Source of the DNA: UBA1181 sp045601045
GTDB taxonomy: Bacteria; Bacteroidota; Bacteroidia; Bacteroidales; Paludibacteraceae
Length of the DNA stretch: 64,000 bases
Reading direction: 5' to 3'
Assembly: GCA_045601045.1 (NCBI GenBank)
Contig: JAZRZA010000014.1
Span: 27,018-91,017 of the forward strand
Shown piece after piece: positions 46,828-55,251 of the stretch. The notes under the pieces were generated by a model. It had not been told where the DNA came from, searched no databases, and saw only the letters and a list, made by a program, of their open reading frames with translations. Made by a program: the position numbers and the translations under genes. Position 1 is the stretch's first letter. The number at the start of each line of letters is the position of its first letter.

Positions 46828-46844
46828 ACCAAAAATATTTTCAA

Positions 46845-46863
46845 CAGGAGAGATGATCTCCTG
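46845..46863 (+). other. Hairpin in the sufB leader
   Basis: 7-bp stem CAGGAGA / TCTCCTG with a 5-base loop, 79 bases before sufB. No T run follows, so it is not a classical terminator; it could be an mRNA leader structure. Confidence 0.35.
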
Positions 46864-46941
46864 CCGGGACGATGGGAGAATGGCATGCCAGACTCCTATT
46901 TTCCTTTTATGGCTAGACGCATTCGAAATGTGTGAAAGAGT

Positions 46942-48384
46942 ATGAACGACAATAATAACATCGTAGATAAAATCACCAAAGGGGATTACAAATATGGTTT
47001 CGTCACAGACATCGAAACCGAAGTGATCCGCAAAGGTTTGAACGAAGAGGTGGTACGCCTCATCTCCCAAAAGAAGGAGGAACCTGAATGGCTCTTGGAG
47101 TACCGCCTGAAGGCTTATCACCACTGGTTGACACTAAAAGAGCCGCATTGGGCTCACCTCTCCATTCCGGAGATCGACTACCAAGATATATACTACTACG
47201 CCGCTCCTAAAAAGAACGCGCCCAAGAGCGAGGAGGAGATCGATCCTGAATTGCTCAAGACCTTCGACAAATTAGGTATTCCATTGGAGGAGCAAAAGCA
47301 CCTTGCGGGAATGGCTGTGGATGCGGTCATGGATAGTATCTCCGTGAAGACCACCTACCGCGAGAATTTGGCAGAGTTGGGTATCATCTTCTGCTCCTTC
47401 AACGAGGCGGTGAAGAATTATCCCGATTTGGTGAAGAAATACCTCGGAACAGTCGTTCCTTACACAGATAACTACTTTGCCGCACTCAATTCAGCGGTAT
47501 TCAGCGACGGTTCATTCGTCTATATTCCAAAGGGTGTCCGTTGCCCAATGGAGCTCTCCACCTACTTCCGTATCAACGCCGCCCAAACCGGACAGTTTGA
47601 GCGTACCTTGATCGTGGCGGACGACGACAGCTACGTCTCCTACTTGGAGGGCTGCACCGCTCCAATGCGTGACGAGAGCCAATTGCACGCTGCCATCGTA
47701 GAGTTGGTGGCGCACGACAGAGCGGAGATCAAATACTCCACCGTTCAGAACTGGTACCCAGGCGACAAAGAGGGTAAGGGTGGTATCTACAACTTCGTGA
47801 CCAAGCGAGCCCTCTGCAAGGGCATCTCTTCCAAAGTCTCTTGGACACAAGTGGAGACAGGTTCCGCCATTACTTGGAAATATCCAAGTTGCGTATTGCT
47901 CGGCGACAATTCCGTTGGCGAATTCTACTCCGTGGCGGTCACCAACAACTACCAGCAAGCCGATACAGGAACCAAGATGATCCACTTGGGCAAAAACACC
48001 AGAAGCCATATCGTATCCAAGGGAATCTCCGCTGGATTCAGCCAAAATAGTTACCGCGGATTGGTCCGCGTCTCTAAAACCGCCGACGGCGCGAGAAATT
48101 TCTCGCAGTGCGACAGTTTGCTCTTGGGCGACAAGTGCGGCGCGCACACCTTCCCATATATGGACATCAACAACGAGTCCGCCATAGTGGAACACGAGGC
48201 GACCACCTCCAAAATCAGTGAAGACCAAGTATTCTACTGCAACCAGCGCGGTATCAGCACAGAGGATGCGGTAGGATTGATCGTGAACGGATACGCCAAG
48301 GAGGTGATCAACAAGCTGCCGATGGAATTTGCGGTGGAAGCGCAAAAACTGCTGCAAGTCTCTCTTGAAGGCTCAGTAGGATAA
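46942..48384 (+). CDS. sufB: Fe-S cluster assembly scaffold subunit SufB
   Basis: 480 residues, normal SufB length. With SufC and SufD it forms the scaffold on which iron-sulfur clusters are built. Recognised from the PVINIG-free N-terminal KITKGDYKYGF start and the conserved blocks SVKTTYRENL, GSFVYIPKGVRCPMELSTYFRIN, and the C-terminal YPYMDINN-like and EHEATTSKISEDQVFYC segments. First of three suf genes. Confidence 0.96.
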   Translation: MNDNNNIVDKITKGDYKYGFVTDIETEVIRKGLNEEVVRLISQKKEEPEWLLEYRLKAYHHWLTLKEPHWAHLSIPEIDYQDIYYYAAPKKNAPKSEEEIDPELLKTFDKLGIPLEEQKHLAGMAVDAVMDSISVKTTYRENLAELGIIFCSFNEAVKNYPDLVKKYLGTVVPYTDNYFAALNSAVFSDGSFVYIPKGVRCPMELSTYFRINAAQTGQFERTLIVADDDSYVSYLEGCTAPMRDESQLHAAIVELVAHDRAEIKYSTVQNWYPGDKEGKGGIYNFVTKRALCKGISSKVSWTQVETGSAITWKYPSCVLLGDNSVGEFYSVAVTNNYQQADTGTKMIHLGKNTRSHIVSKGISAGFSQNSYRGLVRVSKTADGARNFSQCDSLLLGDKCGAHTFPYMDINNESAIVEHEATTSKISEDQVFYCNQRGISTEDAVGLIVNGYAKEVINKLPMEFAVEAQKLLQVSLEGSVG

Positions 48385-48458
48385 GATTATTAAGAATTAA
48401 GAGTTTTGAGTTTTGTATTTCTATCATTCAAAATTCATCATTCAAAATTAACAAAGCG

Positions 48459-49211
48459 ATGTTAGAGATAAAGAATTTACATGCCAACATCAATGGCAAA
48501 GAAATTTTGAGAGGAATTAACTTGACCGTCAAAGCAGGTGAAGTTCACGCCATTATGGGACCTAACGGTTCCGGAAAGAGTACGCTTTCTTCTGTGTTGG
48601 CAGGCGACCCAACCTTCACCGTCACAGAGGGTGAGGTGATCTTCAACGGCAAAAATCTATTGGAACTCTCTCCTGAGGATCGTTCCAGAGAGGGTATCTT
48701 CCTCAGTTTCCAATATCCAGTGGAGATTCCAGGCGTAAGCATGGTGAATTTCATGCGCACCGCTGTAAACGAACATAGAAAATACAAAGGATTGGATCCG
48801 ATGTCCGCTTCCGATTTCTTGAAACTCATGCGCGAGAAGAAGGAGTTGGTGGAGTTGGACAACAAATTGGCGAACCGATCGGTGAACGAAGGCTTCTCGG
48901 GCGGAGAGAAGAAGCGTAACGAAATCTTCCAGATGGCTATGTTGGAGCCAAAATTATCCATTTTGGACGAGACCGACAGCGGCTTGGATATCGATGCCCT
49001 CCGCATCGTCGCGACAGGCGTGAACAAACTGAAAAAGGCGGATAACGCCAGCATCGTCATCACCCACTACCAACGCTTGCTCGACTACATCGTACCAGAT
49101 ATTGTCCATGTGCTTTACAAGGGCCAAATCGTAAAGACAGCGGGCAAGGAGTTGGCTTTGGAGTTGGAAGAGAAGGGATACGACTGGATCAAAAAGGAGT
49201 TAGGCGAATAA
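48459..49211 (+). CDS. sufC: Fe-S cluster assembly ATPase SufC
   Basis: 250 residues, ABC-type ATPase. Walker A GPNGSGKST, Q-loop region SFQYPVEIPG, signature FSGGEKKRNEI, Walker B SILDETDSGLD. Powers conformational change of the SufBD scaffold. It is separated from sufB by 74 AT-rich bases containing the near-repeat ATTCAAAATTCATCATTCAA and from sufD by 11 bases. Confidence 0.97.
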   Translation: MLEIKNLHANINGKEILRGINLTVKAGEVHAIMGPNGSGKSTLSSVLAGDPTFTVTEGEVIFNGKNLLELSPEDRSREGIFLSFQYPVEIPGVSMVNFMRTAVNEHRKYKGLDPMSASDFLKLMREKKELVELDNKLANRSVNEGFSGGEKKRNEIFQMAMLEPKLSILDETDSGLDIDALRIVATGVNKLKKADNASIVITHYQRLLDYIVPDIVHVLYKGQIVKTAGKELALELEEKGYDWIKKELGE

Positions 49212-49222
49212 TTAGATAGGAT

Positions 49223-50566
49223 ATGTCTGTAGAACAATCATACATAGATATATACAAGCAATACGGCGAGGTACTGAAAAAGAACAGCGCCGCTCCGATG
49301 AATGAGTTGCGGGAAAAGGCATTCGAATCTTTCGAAAGACTGGGATTCCCTACCCGACGCTTGGAGGCTTACCAATACACCGACTTGAAGGATCTCTTCG
49401 GCGTGAACTACGGAATGAATTTGAACCGCGTCGCGCTCAAAGAGGATTTCCGCTGCGATGTACCGGGCATCAACGCCCATCTATTCTACATCGTCAACGA
49501 CACCTTCTATTGCCCAGCTGAAAGCGAAAAGGCACTGTCGGAATTGCGCGCAAAGGGCGTTTCCATCGGAAGTATCAGAGAATATGCCCAAAGCAATCCA
49601 TCATTGGTTTCCAAATATTACGGCAAGGCCGCAGGATGCGGATCAGATGCATTGACCGACTTCAATACCGCCTTCGCGCAAGACGGATTCTTCCTTCACA
49701 TTCCAGAAAATGTGGTCATTGAGAAACCCATTCAATTGATTTGTGTGATGTCGGGTAGCGTCCCAATGCTCGGTACTCAAAGAAACCTCATCGTTTTGGA
49801 GAGAGCCGCCCAGGCAAAACTCCTGCTCTGCGCCCACACCAAAGGAGAATTGGAGCAACTCTCCAATCGTGTAACGGAGGTTTTTGTCGGTGAAAACGCG
49901 GTTTACGACCACTACAAATTGGAAAATACCCACGCCAAATCGGTCAGCATCGCTAAACTTTATGCGAAGCAATATACGGGTTCGGAGTTATTGGTCAACG
50001 ACATTACGCTCCACAACGGTCTTACCCGCAACAATATCCAGATCGATATCGACGGAGAACACTGCCAAACCACTCTCAGCGGTATGGCGATCGGCGACGC
50101 GAAACAGCACATCGACAACGCGACGCAGATCAACCACAACTTCCCGAACTGCAAGAGCCGCGAGCTCTACAAATATGTCTTGAACGACGAAGCGGTAGGA
50201 GCCTTCTCCGGCAAAGTGAAGGTGGCGAAGGGAGCCATCAAGACAGAGGCTTACCAGACCGACCGAAACGTCTGTATGTCGCCTAAGGCGAGAATGTACA
50301 CCAAACCTCACTTGGAGATATACGCCGATGACGTGAAGTGTAGCCACGGAGCCTCAACGGGAAGAATCGATGAAACGGCGCTTTTCTATCTTCGTTCAAG
50401 GGGAATCAGTGAATCGGAGGCACGCATGCTGCTGATGTTCGCTTTTGTGAGCGATGTATTGGAGAACATCCGCATCGAGGCAGTTCGAGACAAGATCAGA
50501 ATGCTGGTGGAACAACGCTTCCGCGGAGAACTCTCCCGTTGCAGCAATTGCGGTGTTTGCAAATAA
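49223..50566 (+). CDS. sufD: Fe-S cluster assembly protein SufD
   Basis: 447 residues. Paralogue of SufB and partner in the scaffold. Core motifs: FPTRRLEAYQYTDL at the start, and CSHGASTGRIDETALFYLRS near the end. The extreme C-terminus carries a cysteine-rich tail (RCSNCGVCK) not needed for the fold. No sufS or sufE follows: a terminator comes 19 bases after the stop, so the cysteine desulfurase must be encoded elsewhere. Confidence 0.95.
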   Translation: MSVEQSYIDIYKQYGEVLKKNSAAPMNELREKAFESFERLGFPTRRLEAYQYTDLKDLFGVNYGMNLNRVALKEDFRCDVPGINAHLFYIVNDTFYCPAESEKALSELRAKGVSIGSIREYAQSNPSLVSKYYGKAAGCGSDALTDFNTAFAQDGFFLHIPENVVIEKPIQLICVMSGSVPMLGTQRNLIVLERAAQAKLLLCAHTKGELEQLSNRVTEVFVGENAVYDHYKLENTHAKSVSIAKLYAKQYTGSELLVNDITLHNGLTRNNIQIDIDGEHCQTTLSGMAIGDAKQHIDNATQINHNFPNCKSRELYKYVLNDEAVGAFSGKVKVAKGAIKTEAYQTDRNVCMSPKARMYTKPHLEIYADDVKCSHGASTGRIDETALFYLRSRGISESEARMLLMFAFVSDVLENIRIEAVRDKIRMLVEQRFRGELSRCSNCGVCK

Positions 50567-50584
50567 CAGAAAACTCATAAATAA

Positions 50585-50615
50585 AAAAAGGAGAGCCCGA
50601 TGGACTCTCCTTTTT
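50585..50615 (+). terminator. Terminator of the suf operon
   Basis: 11-bp perfect stem AAAAAGGAGAG / CTCTCCTTTTT with a 9-base loop, 19 bases after sufD. Confidence 0.85.
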
Positions 50616-50828
50616 ATTATCAGGTAGCAATAGTTCCTCATTAATTAACAACCGATGCAAAGATAGCGGACCCTACCCGAATCCATATTGACGATTTTCC
50701 CAATTATATGTATGATTTCGTCTGGCGAAAAGGAGACTATACAAACTATTTGTCGATTTCATCGGGAAATTTCTTTCAGCGATCAATACCAACTTCACAT
50801 CTAACCTTACTTCCTCATTTTAATGTTA

Positions 50829-51179
50829 CTACACGAAAAACTTATATCCTTTCCCGTTTATTTCCAAGACATATACGCCTCTCTCTAAGTTTGAAATCTC
50901 AATAGGAGCGGTTGTTGTGTGAGTCACAACTTTACCAGCTATGTCATAGATATTGAAATCAGCATTACCCCCGCAATTTCCGACATAAAGCATCTCACCG
51001 TCGTTGTAGATGCACGGACGAACTTTCTTTTCAGGCATGCTTACCTGTAAAGCTGACGTTTCGATTTGGTTGTTCGGTTTCTCTGCTGGATGATCGTAAA
51101 TCTGTGCATAAATCTTGGTTGGAAAAAGGTGTGCCGCCATCACTATAAGGCTTCCTAAAATTCTATTAATTGTTCCCAT
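50829..51179 (-). CDS. Small secreted protein with a T9SS-type A-like tail
   Basis: 116 residues. Signal peptide (MGTINRILGSLIVMAAHLFP, cleaved near residue 25), a ~25-residue linker, then what looks like a complete type A sorting domain: ADFNIYDIAGKVVTHTTT, ISNLERGVYVLEINGKGYKFFV. There is almost no passenger. It lies 55 bases downstream of the lipoprotein gene on the same strand. Either a remnant of a larger surface protein or a genuine mini-substrate. Confidence 0.65.
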   Translation of the reverse strand: MGTINRILGSLIVMAAHLFPTKIYAQIYDHPAEKPNNQIETSALQVSMPEKKVRPCIYNDGEMLYVGNCGGNADFNIYDIAGKVVTHTTTAPIEISNLERGVYVLEINGKGYKFFV

Positions 51180-51234
51180 ATCATTTATATCTTTATTGTT
51201 AATATTCTTGTTTCGATGTCGATTCAGGTGGACA

Positions 51235-51822
51235 TTATTTAAGCTCGCAGATAATCTCCTGCGGATTCACAGTGATCACAAATTGCTTGCTTCCATCTCC
51301 ACCGAACATGTCATTGACTATCTTGTGGGCCCAATCAGCCCAATTGGCACGTATAAGATTCGGATCATAGATAGGAATTCCTGCCATTGTTTCAGTCTCC
51401 GTATCACCATAATTCTGGATGACATTGCCATCACGCTTTACAACCACATTGCACTTAAGAGCCCAAGGAGCCACCTCTGCCTTGTATGTATCGATATCAC
51501 CCAACGTAGTCTTGATTCTAACAGTTGCCTCCTTCTCCTTGTCATCCACTTTGGTCCTGATGGTCTTGTCGAATACGGTGTTTGTTCCGTCATAATTTCC
51601 GTTGACAAGCACTGTCTCCGCGTTACCCTCGAAGTCCGTATAGTTTAACTCAATGGCGAGAGCCTTCGTGAACGCCCCAGAAACCTCCGCATGGATGGTA
51701 GCTTCCACCATGTGATTTCCCTCCAACGGATCTACTAATTCGTGCTCCTCTTCCTTGTTACAATTTGTAAACGCCATTACGAATGCGACTGCGGCTGCAA
51801 TCATTAAAAATGTCTTTTTCAT
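51235..51822 (-). CDS. Hypothetical lipoprotein
   Basis: 195 residues, lipobox FTNC (Cys21) followed by an acidic NKEEEHELVD linker. The body is strand-rich with repeated Thr/Val and no domain I can name. The C-terminus (KQFVITVNPQEIICELK) is unremarkable. Probably on the outer membrane and cotranscribed with the small T9SS-tailed protein downstream. A -7 box (minus strand TACCTTTG) lies at 51895-51902. Confidence 0.7.
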   Translation of the reverse strand: MKKTFLMIAAAVAFVMAFTNCNKEEEHELVDPLEGNHMVEATIHAEVSGAFTKALAIELNYTDFEGNAETVLVNGNYDGTNTVFDKTIRTKVDDKEKEATVRIKTTLGDIDTYKAEVAPWALKCNVVVKRDGNVIQNYGDTETETMAGIPIYDPNLIRANWADWAHKIVNDMFGGDGSKQFVITVNPQEIICELK

Positions 51823-51894
51823 ATCACTTAATTTTTAATTGTTATTAATAATCTTTTTTGCTGTCGTCGGAGTTGTTTGTTCCCGTTGACAATG

Positions 51895-51902
51895 CAAAGG
51901 TA
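51895..51902 (-). promoter_or_regulatory. -7 box for the lipoprotein / small T9SS protein pair
   Basis: Minus-strand TACCTTTG, 72 bases before the start codon; no clear -33. Confidence 0.4.
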
Positions 51903-52216
51903 GGGCAAGCTTCAGGGGTGTGACGGACAGATGAGGAAAAGCGTGCGGACAGTTTGTGAACTTCACATTTTGTCCGTTTTCATGAATTGTACATTGAATT
52001 AAATCGTTGGATATAAGGTAGATATGGAAATTTAGCAGATTGATGTATCGAAAGCGAAGATAAGTGTTATATTTGTGAGAGATAAGCAGAATGAGTATTC
52101 TCTGCATCATTTGTCTTGCAAAAAAATGAGGAAAAATCTTTATTTCCATTGGAAAATATTGAATTTTTTTAGAAGAAAACAGGTGGAAATTGTTGTAAAT
52201 CAGTCAAATATGACTT
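51903..52216. other. Left border of the accessory island, no gene seen
   Basis: AT-rich non-coding stretch. It holds a plus-strand -7 box TATATTTG at 52068-52075 reading toward the first island repeat, and a short GCAGA/TCTGC hairpin near 52087-52106. A 104-codon minus-strand ORF here lacks protein-like character. Confidence 0.4.
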
Positions 52217-52255
52217 ATAGGATTTAACATACAAGAAATTATATAACTTTAAAAC
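52217..52255 (+). repeat. Island repeat R, copy 1
   Basis: 39 bases starting ATAGGATTTAACATACAAGA and ending ATATAACTTTAAAAC. Identical to copy 2 over at least 33 bases and to copy 3 over 32. It lies 28 bases before the small membrane protein gene. Confidence 0.85.
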
Positions 52256-52283
52256 TAGTGTTCACTGTAAAAAAGAAATAGGC

Positions 52284-52685
52284 ATGAAAAAAGAGACTGG
52301 TTGTTATGATAATGGTTTTTGTACTATTGTTTTTATAATATACGAAATATTGTTGTATTTTTTGACTTTTTGTTATGATATAATGAAACTAGAATCTTTT
52401 TGGTGGTGTTATTTCCCATTTATTCTTGTGGAGTTTATTATTTGGGTTGAAAATAAGAAAGAGTCAGACATTAGAGGGACCATTCTTAAAACTTGTATAA
52501 TACAATTTGCTTTTCTTTTTTTGATATTTGGATTTGATTATTTGTTAAGTCCTCCAAGATATATAGAAAAAGTTACTTATAAATGGAGTGATTATCTAAT
52601 GTTTCATGCCGTATTGCTTGTCATAAGTCAATTGATATTATATTATCGAGAAATAAAAAAAGTGTTGATGACTTATTTTAGTTGA
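52284..52685 (+). CDS. Small hypothetical membrane protein of a putative cassette
   Basis: 133 residues, three or four membrane helices (~12-32, ~36-52, ~68-88, ~104-122) with short charged loops and no motif I recognise. Very AT-rich compared with the core genes. It is the only gene between repeat copies R1 and R2 (28 bases after R1, 48 before R2), the layout of a single-gene cassette. An immunity protein against a membrane-acting toxin is a guess from context only. Confidence 0.65.
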   Translation: MKKETGCYDNGFCTIVFIIYEILLYFLTFCYDIMKLESFWWCYFPFILVEFIIWVENKKESDIRGTILKTCIIQFAFLFLIFGFDYLLSPPRYIEKVTYKWSDYLMFHAVLLVISQLILYYREIKKVLMTYFS

Positions 52686-52733
52686 TATTATGTCTATGTT
52701 ACTTGTGGTGATTCTTTACTTAAAAGGATGCTT

Positions 52734-52772
52734 TATAGATTTAACATACAAGAAATTATATAACTTTAAAAC
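52734..52772 (+). repeat. Island repeat R, copy 2
   Basis: Core ATTTAACATACAAGAAATTA plus ATAACTTTAAAAC, preceded by TATAG, with one base fewer before the core than copy 1. Lies between the membrane protein (+) and the 247-residue hypothetical (-). Confidence 0.85.
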
Positions 52773-52833
52773 CGACAACCAACGTGTTATCCAACATATA
52801 CCCTTAAATAATAGTCTGGTTCTATCATTAATT

Positions 52834-53577
52834 TCAGAATTTATAGCGACCTCTCTTCCGCCTATTCATCTCTTCATAGACTGGCTTGAGAACAGCCTTG
52901 AAGTTTCTAACAATCCGCACTTTGTTATCTACAACGGAGACTTCATTCCAATCTTGATAATCGTGAAAAATACGGACGGTATGCGGGAAAAGACTACTTT
53001 TCATGTGCTTCAAACCATGGTCTAGAAAAAGCTTCTGTTTCTCCTTAAAGGTTGCCTTATTTAAGATAGACAGATCATCCTCATGGATAAGAATTCTATT
53101 GCCTATGCTATAATCCGTCGAGAGATAATAATTAGCTCGAATCGGTTGTATGTTAATCATGGTACTATGCCGCCATAGTTCAAAATCGAATGGCAAACCT
53201 CCCCTGTTCGCCTCTTCGACATTAAGCGTCAACAACACCTTTTCCGCAAAAGCTTTGTCAGGATGGATAGAAAGTGTTTCTTGCATCAAAGCATCTATCG
53301 TTTGGTCATAAAATGCGTTGAAGGAGGATTTCTCCCGACGGACAATCTGGTTGTGGCTCAATCCAAGGAGAGCCAAGTGCAAGTATTCCTCTAAGCCAAC
53401 ACTATTCTTTCCATTAAAGAAATATTGTATGAAATCTTCGGTCCCATCATTCAACACCTCAAAAATCGCTTCTATCCAATTAGCGGTTTGCGGAGAGGTA
53501 AACACATCGGGATAAATCTTTTGGAGTTGCTCGGTTGTTTTCAACACGTTAAATTTGTTCTCTTCCATATCCATCAT
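52834..53577 (-). CDS. Hypothetical protein encoded beside an AAA/DUF4143 ATPase
   Basis: 247 residues, soluble, no signal peptide and no family I recognise. The C-terminus is basic (MNRRKRGRYKF), and there is a conserved-looking HDYQDWNEVSVVDNKVRI segment near residue 205. Three start candidates (53577, 53574, 53568) lie together. It is downstream of the DUF4143 ATPase on the same strand (gap 88 bases); together they fill the block between R2 and R3. Function unknown. Confidence 0.65.
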   Translation of the reverse strand: MMDMEENKFNVLKTTEQLQKIYPDVFTSPQTANWIEAIFEVLNDGTEDFIQYFFNGKNSVGLEEYLHLALLGLSHNQIVRREKSSFNAFYDQTIDALMQETLSIHPDKAFAEKVLLTLNVEEANRGGLPFDFELWRHSTMINIQPIRANYYLSTDYSIGNRILIHEDDLSILNKATFKEKQKLFLDHGLKHMKSSLFPHTVRIFHDYQDWNEVSVVDNKVRIVRNFKAVLKPVYEEMNRRKRGRYKF

Positions 53578-53665
53578 TTTATGGTATAATTAATTATCCG
53601 CAAAAATAGGAAGAGGGTGTGCCTGATGAGGGCATGAGGAGGAATTTCCCTTCATGTTTATTTGT

Positions 53666-55024
53666 CTAAAAGTACAAATCCTCTTCTTGGGACGCGCCAT
53701 CTGGATTGAAAAAGATAATGTTATATATTGGCATATAGGTCACATTGTCCTTTGTAAAGCATTTATGCTCATTAGACAATACATAAGCTTGCTTTACATT
53801 ATAATCCGGAACAGCAAGAAATTTATCCAACGCACTATGGACCGTATAGTCCTTGCCTGATTTTATCTCAAGTGGCAGAGCGGAAAAAGAGTCACAATCG
53901 TCTATCAAATAGTCCACCTCCCCGATTCTCTTATTGTCGTAGTAATAGAGACGGAAGCCCTTCGACTTCAGTTCTTGCGCCACGACGGTCTCATAGACAG
54001 CCCCAAGATTTATGCTTCGAATATCCTCCAACACAGGTTTTATGTTGTTGCGATACAAGATTCCAGTAAAGATACCAACATCATTAAGATATAGTTTTAG
54101 CAAATTTTTTCCCGCGTTTTGTGAGAGCGGATAAGTAGGTTGGCTTATGGCAAAAGTTTCCAGAGCGATACCAGATGAAATAAGATACTCAAATTCATCT
54201 TGATAGTCACTTGTCCTTTTCCCTTCCAACCCCTCTATATCCTTTACCTTGATGCGCTTCTTCTTATTTTCCATATTCGACGGAATCATCTGATAAATAC
54301 GCTGAATCTTAAGTTTTTTATTCGAGTCTTTTTCATACTTGGCGGCATCAGCTAAATAGAGGTTCATGATATCTTCCTGCACCTTGCGCACCTTTGCAAT
54401 ATTATGCTCCTTGATATATGTGTTAACGGCGTCAGGCATACCACCGACAAGAAGATAGACTCTGAACAAACCCATTATTTTTTCATGAATGGCATCTGAC
54501 AGAGTCTTCTTTTGCTCAAAACATCTGCGCATTTCGTTTATCGCATCTTCCCCAACATTGTTCGCCCAAAGAAACTCCGCAAAATCCAATTGACTCATGT
54601 GGATTTGTTCGATACTGCCGACAGGTACGGACTGAGTCTTCCGCAATGTCACACCAAGCAAAGAACCGCTTGCTATATAGGTGAAACGATGATCTTCCAT
54701 CAGAAATTTAGACAATGTAAGCAGATGGTCGTACGCCTGTATCTCGTCAATGAAAACAAGAGTGTCCTTTGCATTTCCCATTTTGTCTCCAGCAATAGAA
54801 CTTAGAGCAAGATAAAAAGACTCTACAGTCTTGGCTTCAGCAAAGAGTCTATCATGCTGTTTGTCTTCCTCCATATTCAACTCGATATAGTTGGGAAACA
54901 TTCGTTTTCCAACCTGCCTTATGATGAAAGACTTTCCAATCTGCCTTGCGCCATCGACCACAAGCATCTTATTTGAATCACCGTTGAGGTAACTCTCTAA
55001 TTTTCTTTCTATTCTACGCCTCAT
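53666..55024 (-). CDS. AAA ATPase with C-terminal DUF4143 domain
   Basis: 452 residues. Walker A GARQIGKS at 25-32, Walker B TLVFIDEIQ near 88, sensor-like YIASGSLLGV near 113. The C-terminal DUF4143 domain shows a PD-(D/E)XK-like core: GEVDYLIDD, then LPLEIKSGK. Such proteins are abundant in Bacteroidota and archaea; their role is not established, and the nuclease-like fold may be used for DNA binding. Its promoter region carries three direct repeats of 33-base period (55037-55114), pointing to self-regulation. Confidence 0.88.
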   Translation of the reverse strand: MRRRIERKLESYLNGDSNKMLVVDGARQIGKSFIIRQVGKRMFPNYIELNMEEDKQHDRLFAEAKTVESFYLALSSIAGDKMGNAKDTLVFIDEIQAYDHLLTLSKFLMEDHRFTYIASGSLLGVTLRKTQSVPVGSIEQIHMSQLDFAEFLWANNVGEDAINEMRRCFEQKKTLSDAIHEKIMGLFRVYLLVGGMPDAVNTYIKEHNIAKVRKVQEDIMNLYLADAAKYEKDSNKKLKIQRIYQMIPSNMENKKKRIKVKDIEGLEGKRTSDYQDEFEYLISSGIALETFAISQPTYPLSQNAGKNLLKLYLNDVGIFTGILYRNNIKPVLEDIRSINLGAVYETVVAQELKSKGFRLYYYDNKRIGEVDYLIDDCDSFSALPLEIKSGKDYTVHSALDKFLAVPDYNVKQAYVLSNEHKCFTKDNVTYMPIYNIIFFNPDGASQEEDLYF

Positions 55025-55036
55025 TTATGCTGAATT

Positions 55037-55114
55037 TACATTTATTCCATATTTTACACACTACAAATATACATTTATTCCGTAATTTTTAAATAACAAA
55101 ATTACATTTATTCC
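55037..55114 (-). repeat. Three promoter-proximal direct repeats, 33-bp period
   Basis: Core TACATTTATTCC at 55037-55048, 55070-55081 and 55103-55114 (GGAATAAATGTA in the sense of the ATPase gene). Two copies run into -7-like boxes on the minus strand (TATATTTG at 55064-55071, TAATTTTG at 55097-55104). Probably operator sites covering tandem promoters of the DUF4143 ATPase. Confidence 0.8.
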
Positions 55115-55118
55115 TAAA

Positions 55119-55150
55119 TTAACATACAAGAAATTATATAACTTTAAAAC
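55119..55150 (+). repeat. Island repeat R, copy 3
   Basis: TTAACATACAAGAAATTATA followed by TAACTTTAAAAC, identical to copies 1 and 2 over 32 bases, without the ATAGGAT lead. It sits 4 bases beyond the 33-bp repeat array and separates two divergent ATPase genes. Confidence 0.85.
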
Positions 55151-55193
55151 GAAAACTGGTTCTGTAGGTCATGTGGCATTTGCCGAAAATTCG

Positions 55194-55201
55194 TATATTT
55201 G
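55194..55201 (+). promoter_or_regulatory. -7 box of the DUF234-type ATPase gene
   Basis: TATATTTG (TAnnTTTG), 50 bases before the ATG at 55252. The inverted repeat at 55204-55242 begins 2 bases later, over the expected transcription start. Confidence 0.55.
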
Positions 55202-55203
55202 CA

Positions 55204-55242
55204 TTATCGTAACGTGGGTTACGGTAATGTAGGTTACGATAA
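55204..55242 (+). promoter_or_regulatory. Operator-like inverted repeat before the DUF234-type ATPase
   Basis: Perfect 10-bp arms TTATCGTAAC (55204-55213) and GTTACGATAA (55233-55242), with a third related half-site GGTTACGGTAA inside. The half-sites are 15-16 bases apart, so binding would be on one DNA face every 1.5 turns. Confidence 0.7.
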
Positions 55243-55251
55243 TTGTATATT

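Noticed and set aside
51835..52149. 104-residue minus-strand ORF at the left island border
   Set aside because: Low-complexity translation, no start context, and it overlaps the promoter of the adjacent lipoprotein gene.
52690..53025. 111-residue plus-strand ORF running through repeat R copy 2
   Set aside because: Mostly antisense to the 247-residue hypothetical gene and reads through the repeat; no coding character.
55243..55251. TTG at 55243 as start of the DUF234-type ATPase
   Set aside because: It would begin at the edge of the operator-like inverted repeat; the ATG three codons later fits the family N-terminus.
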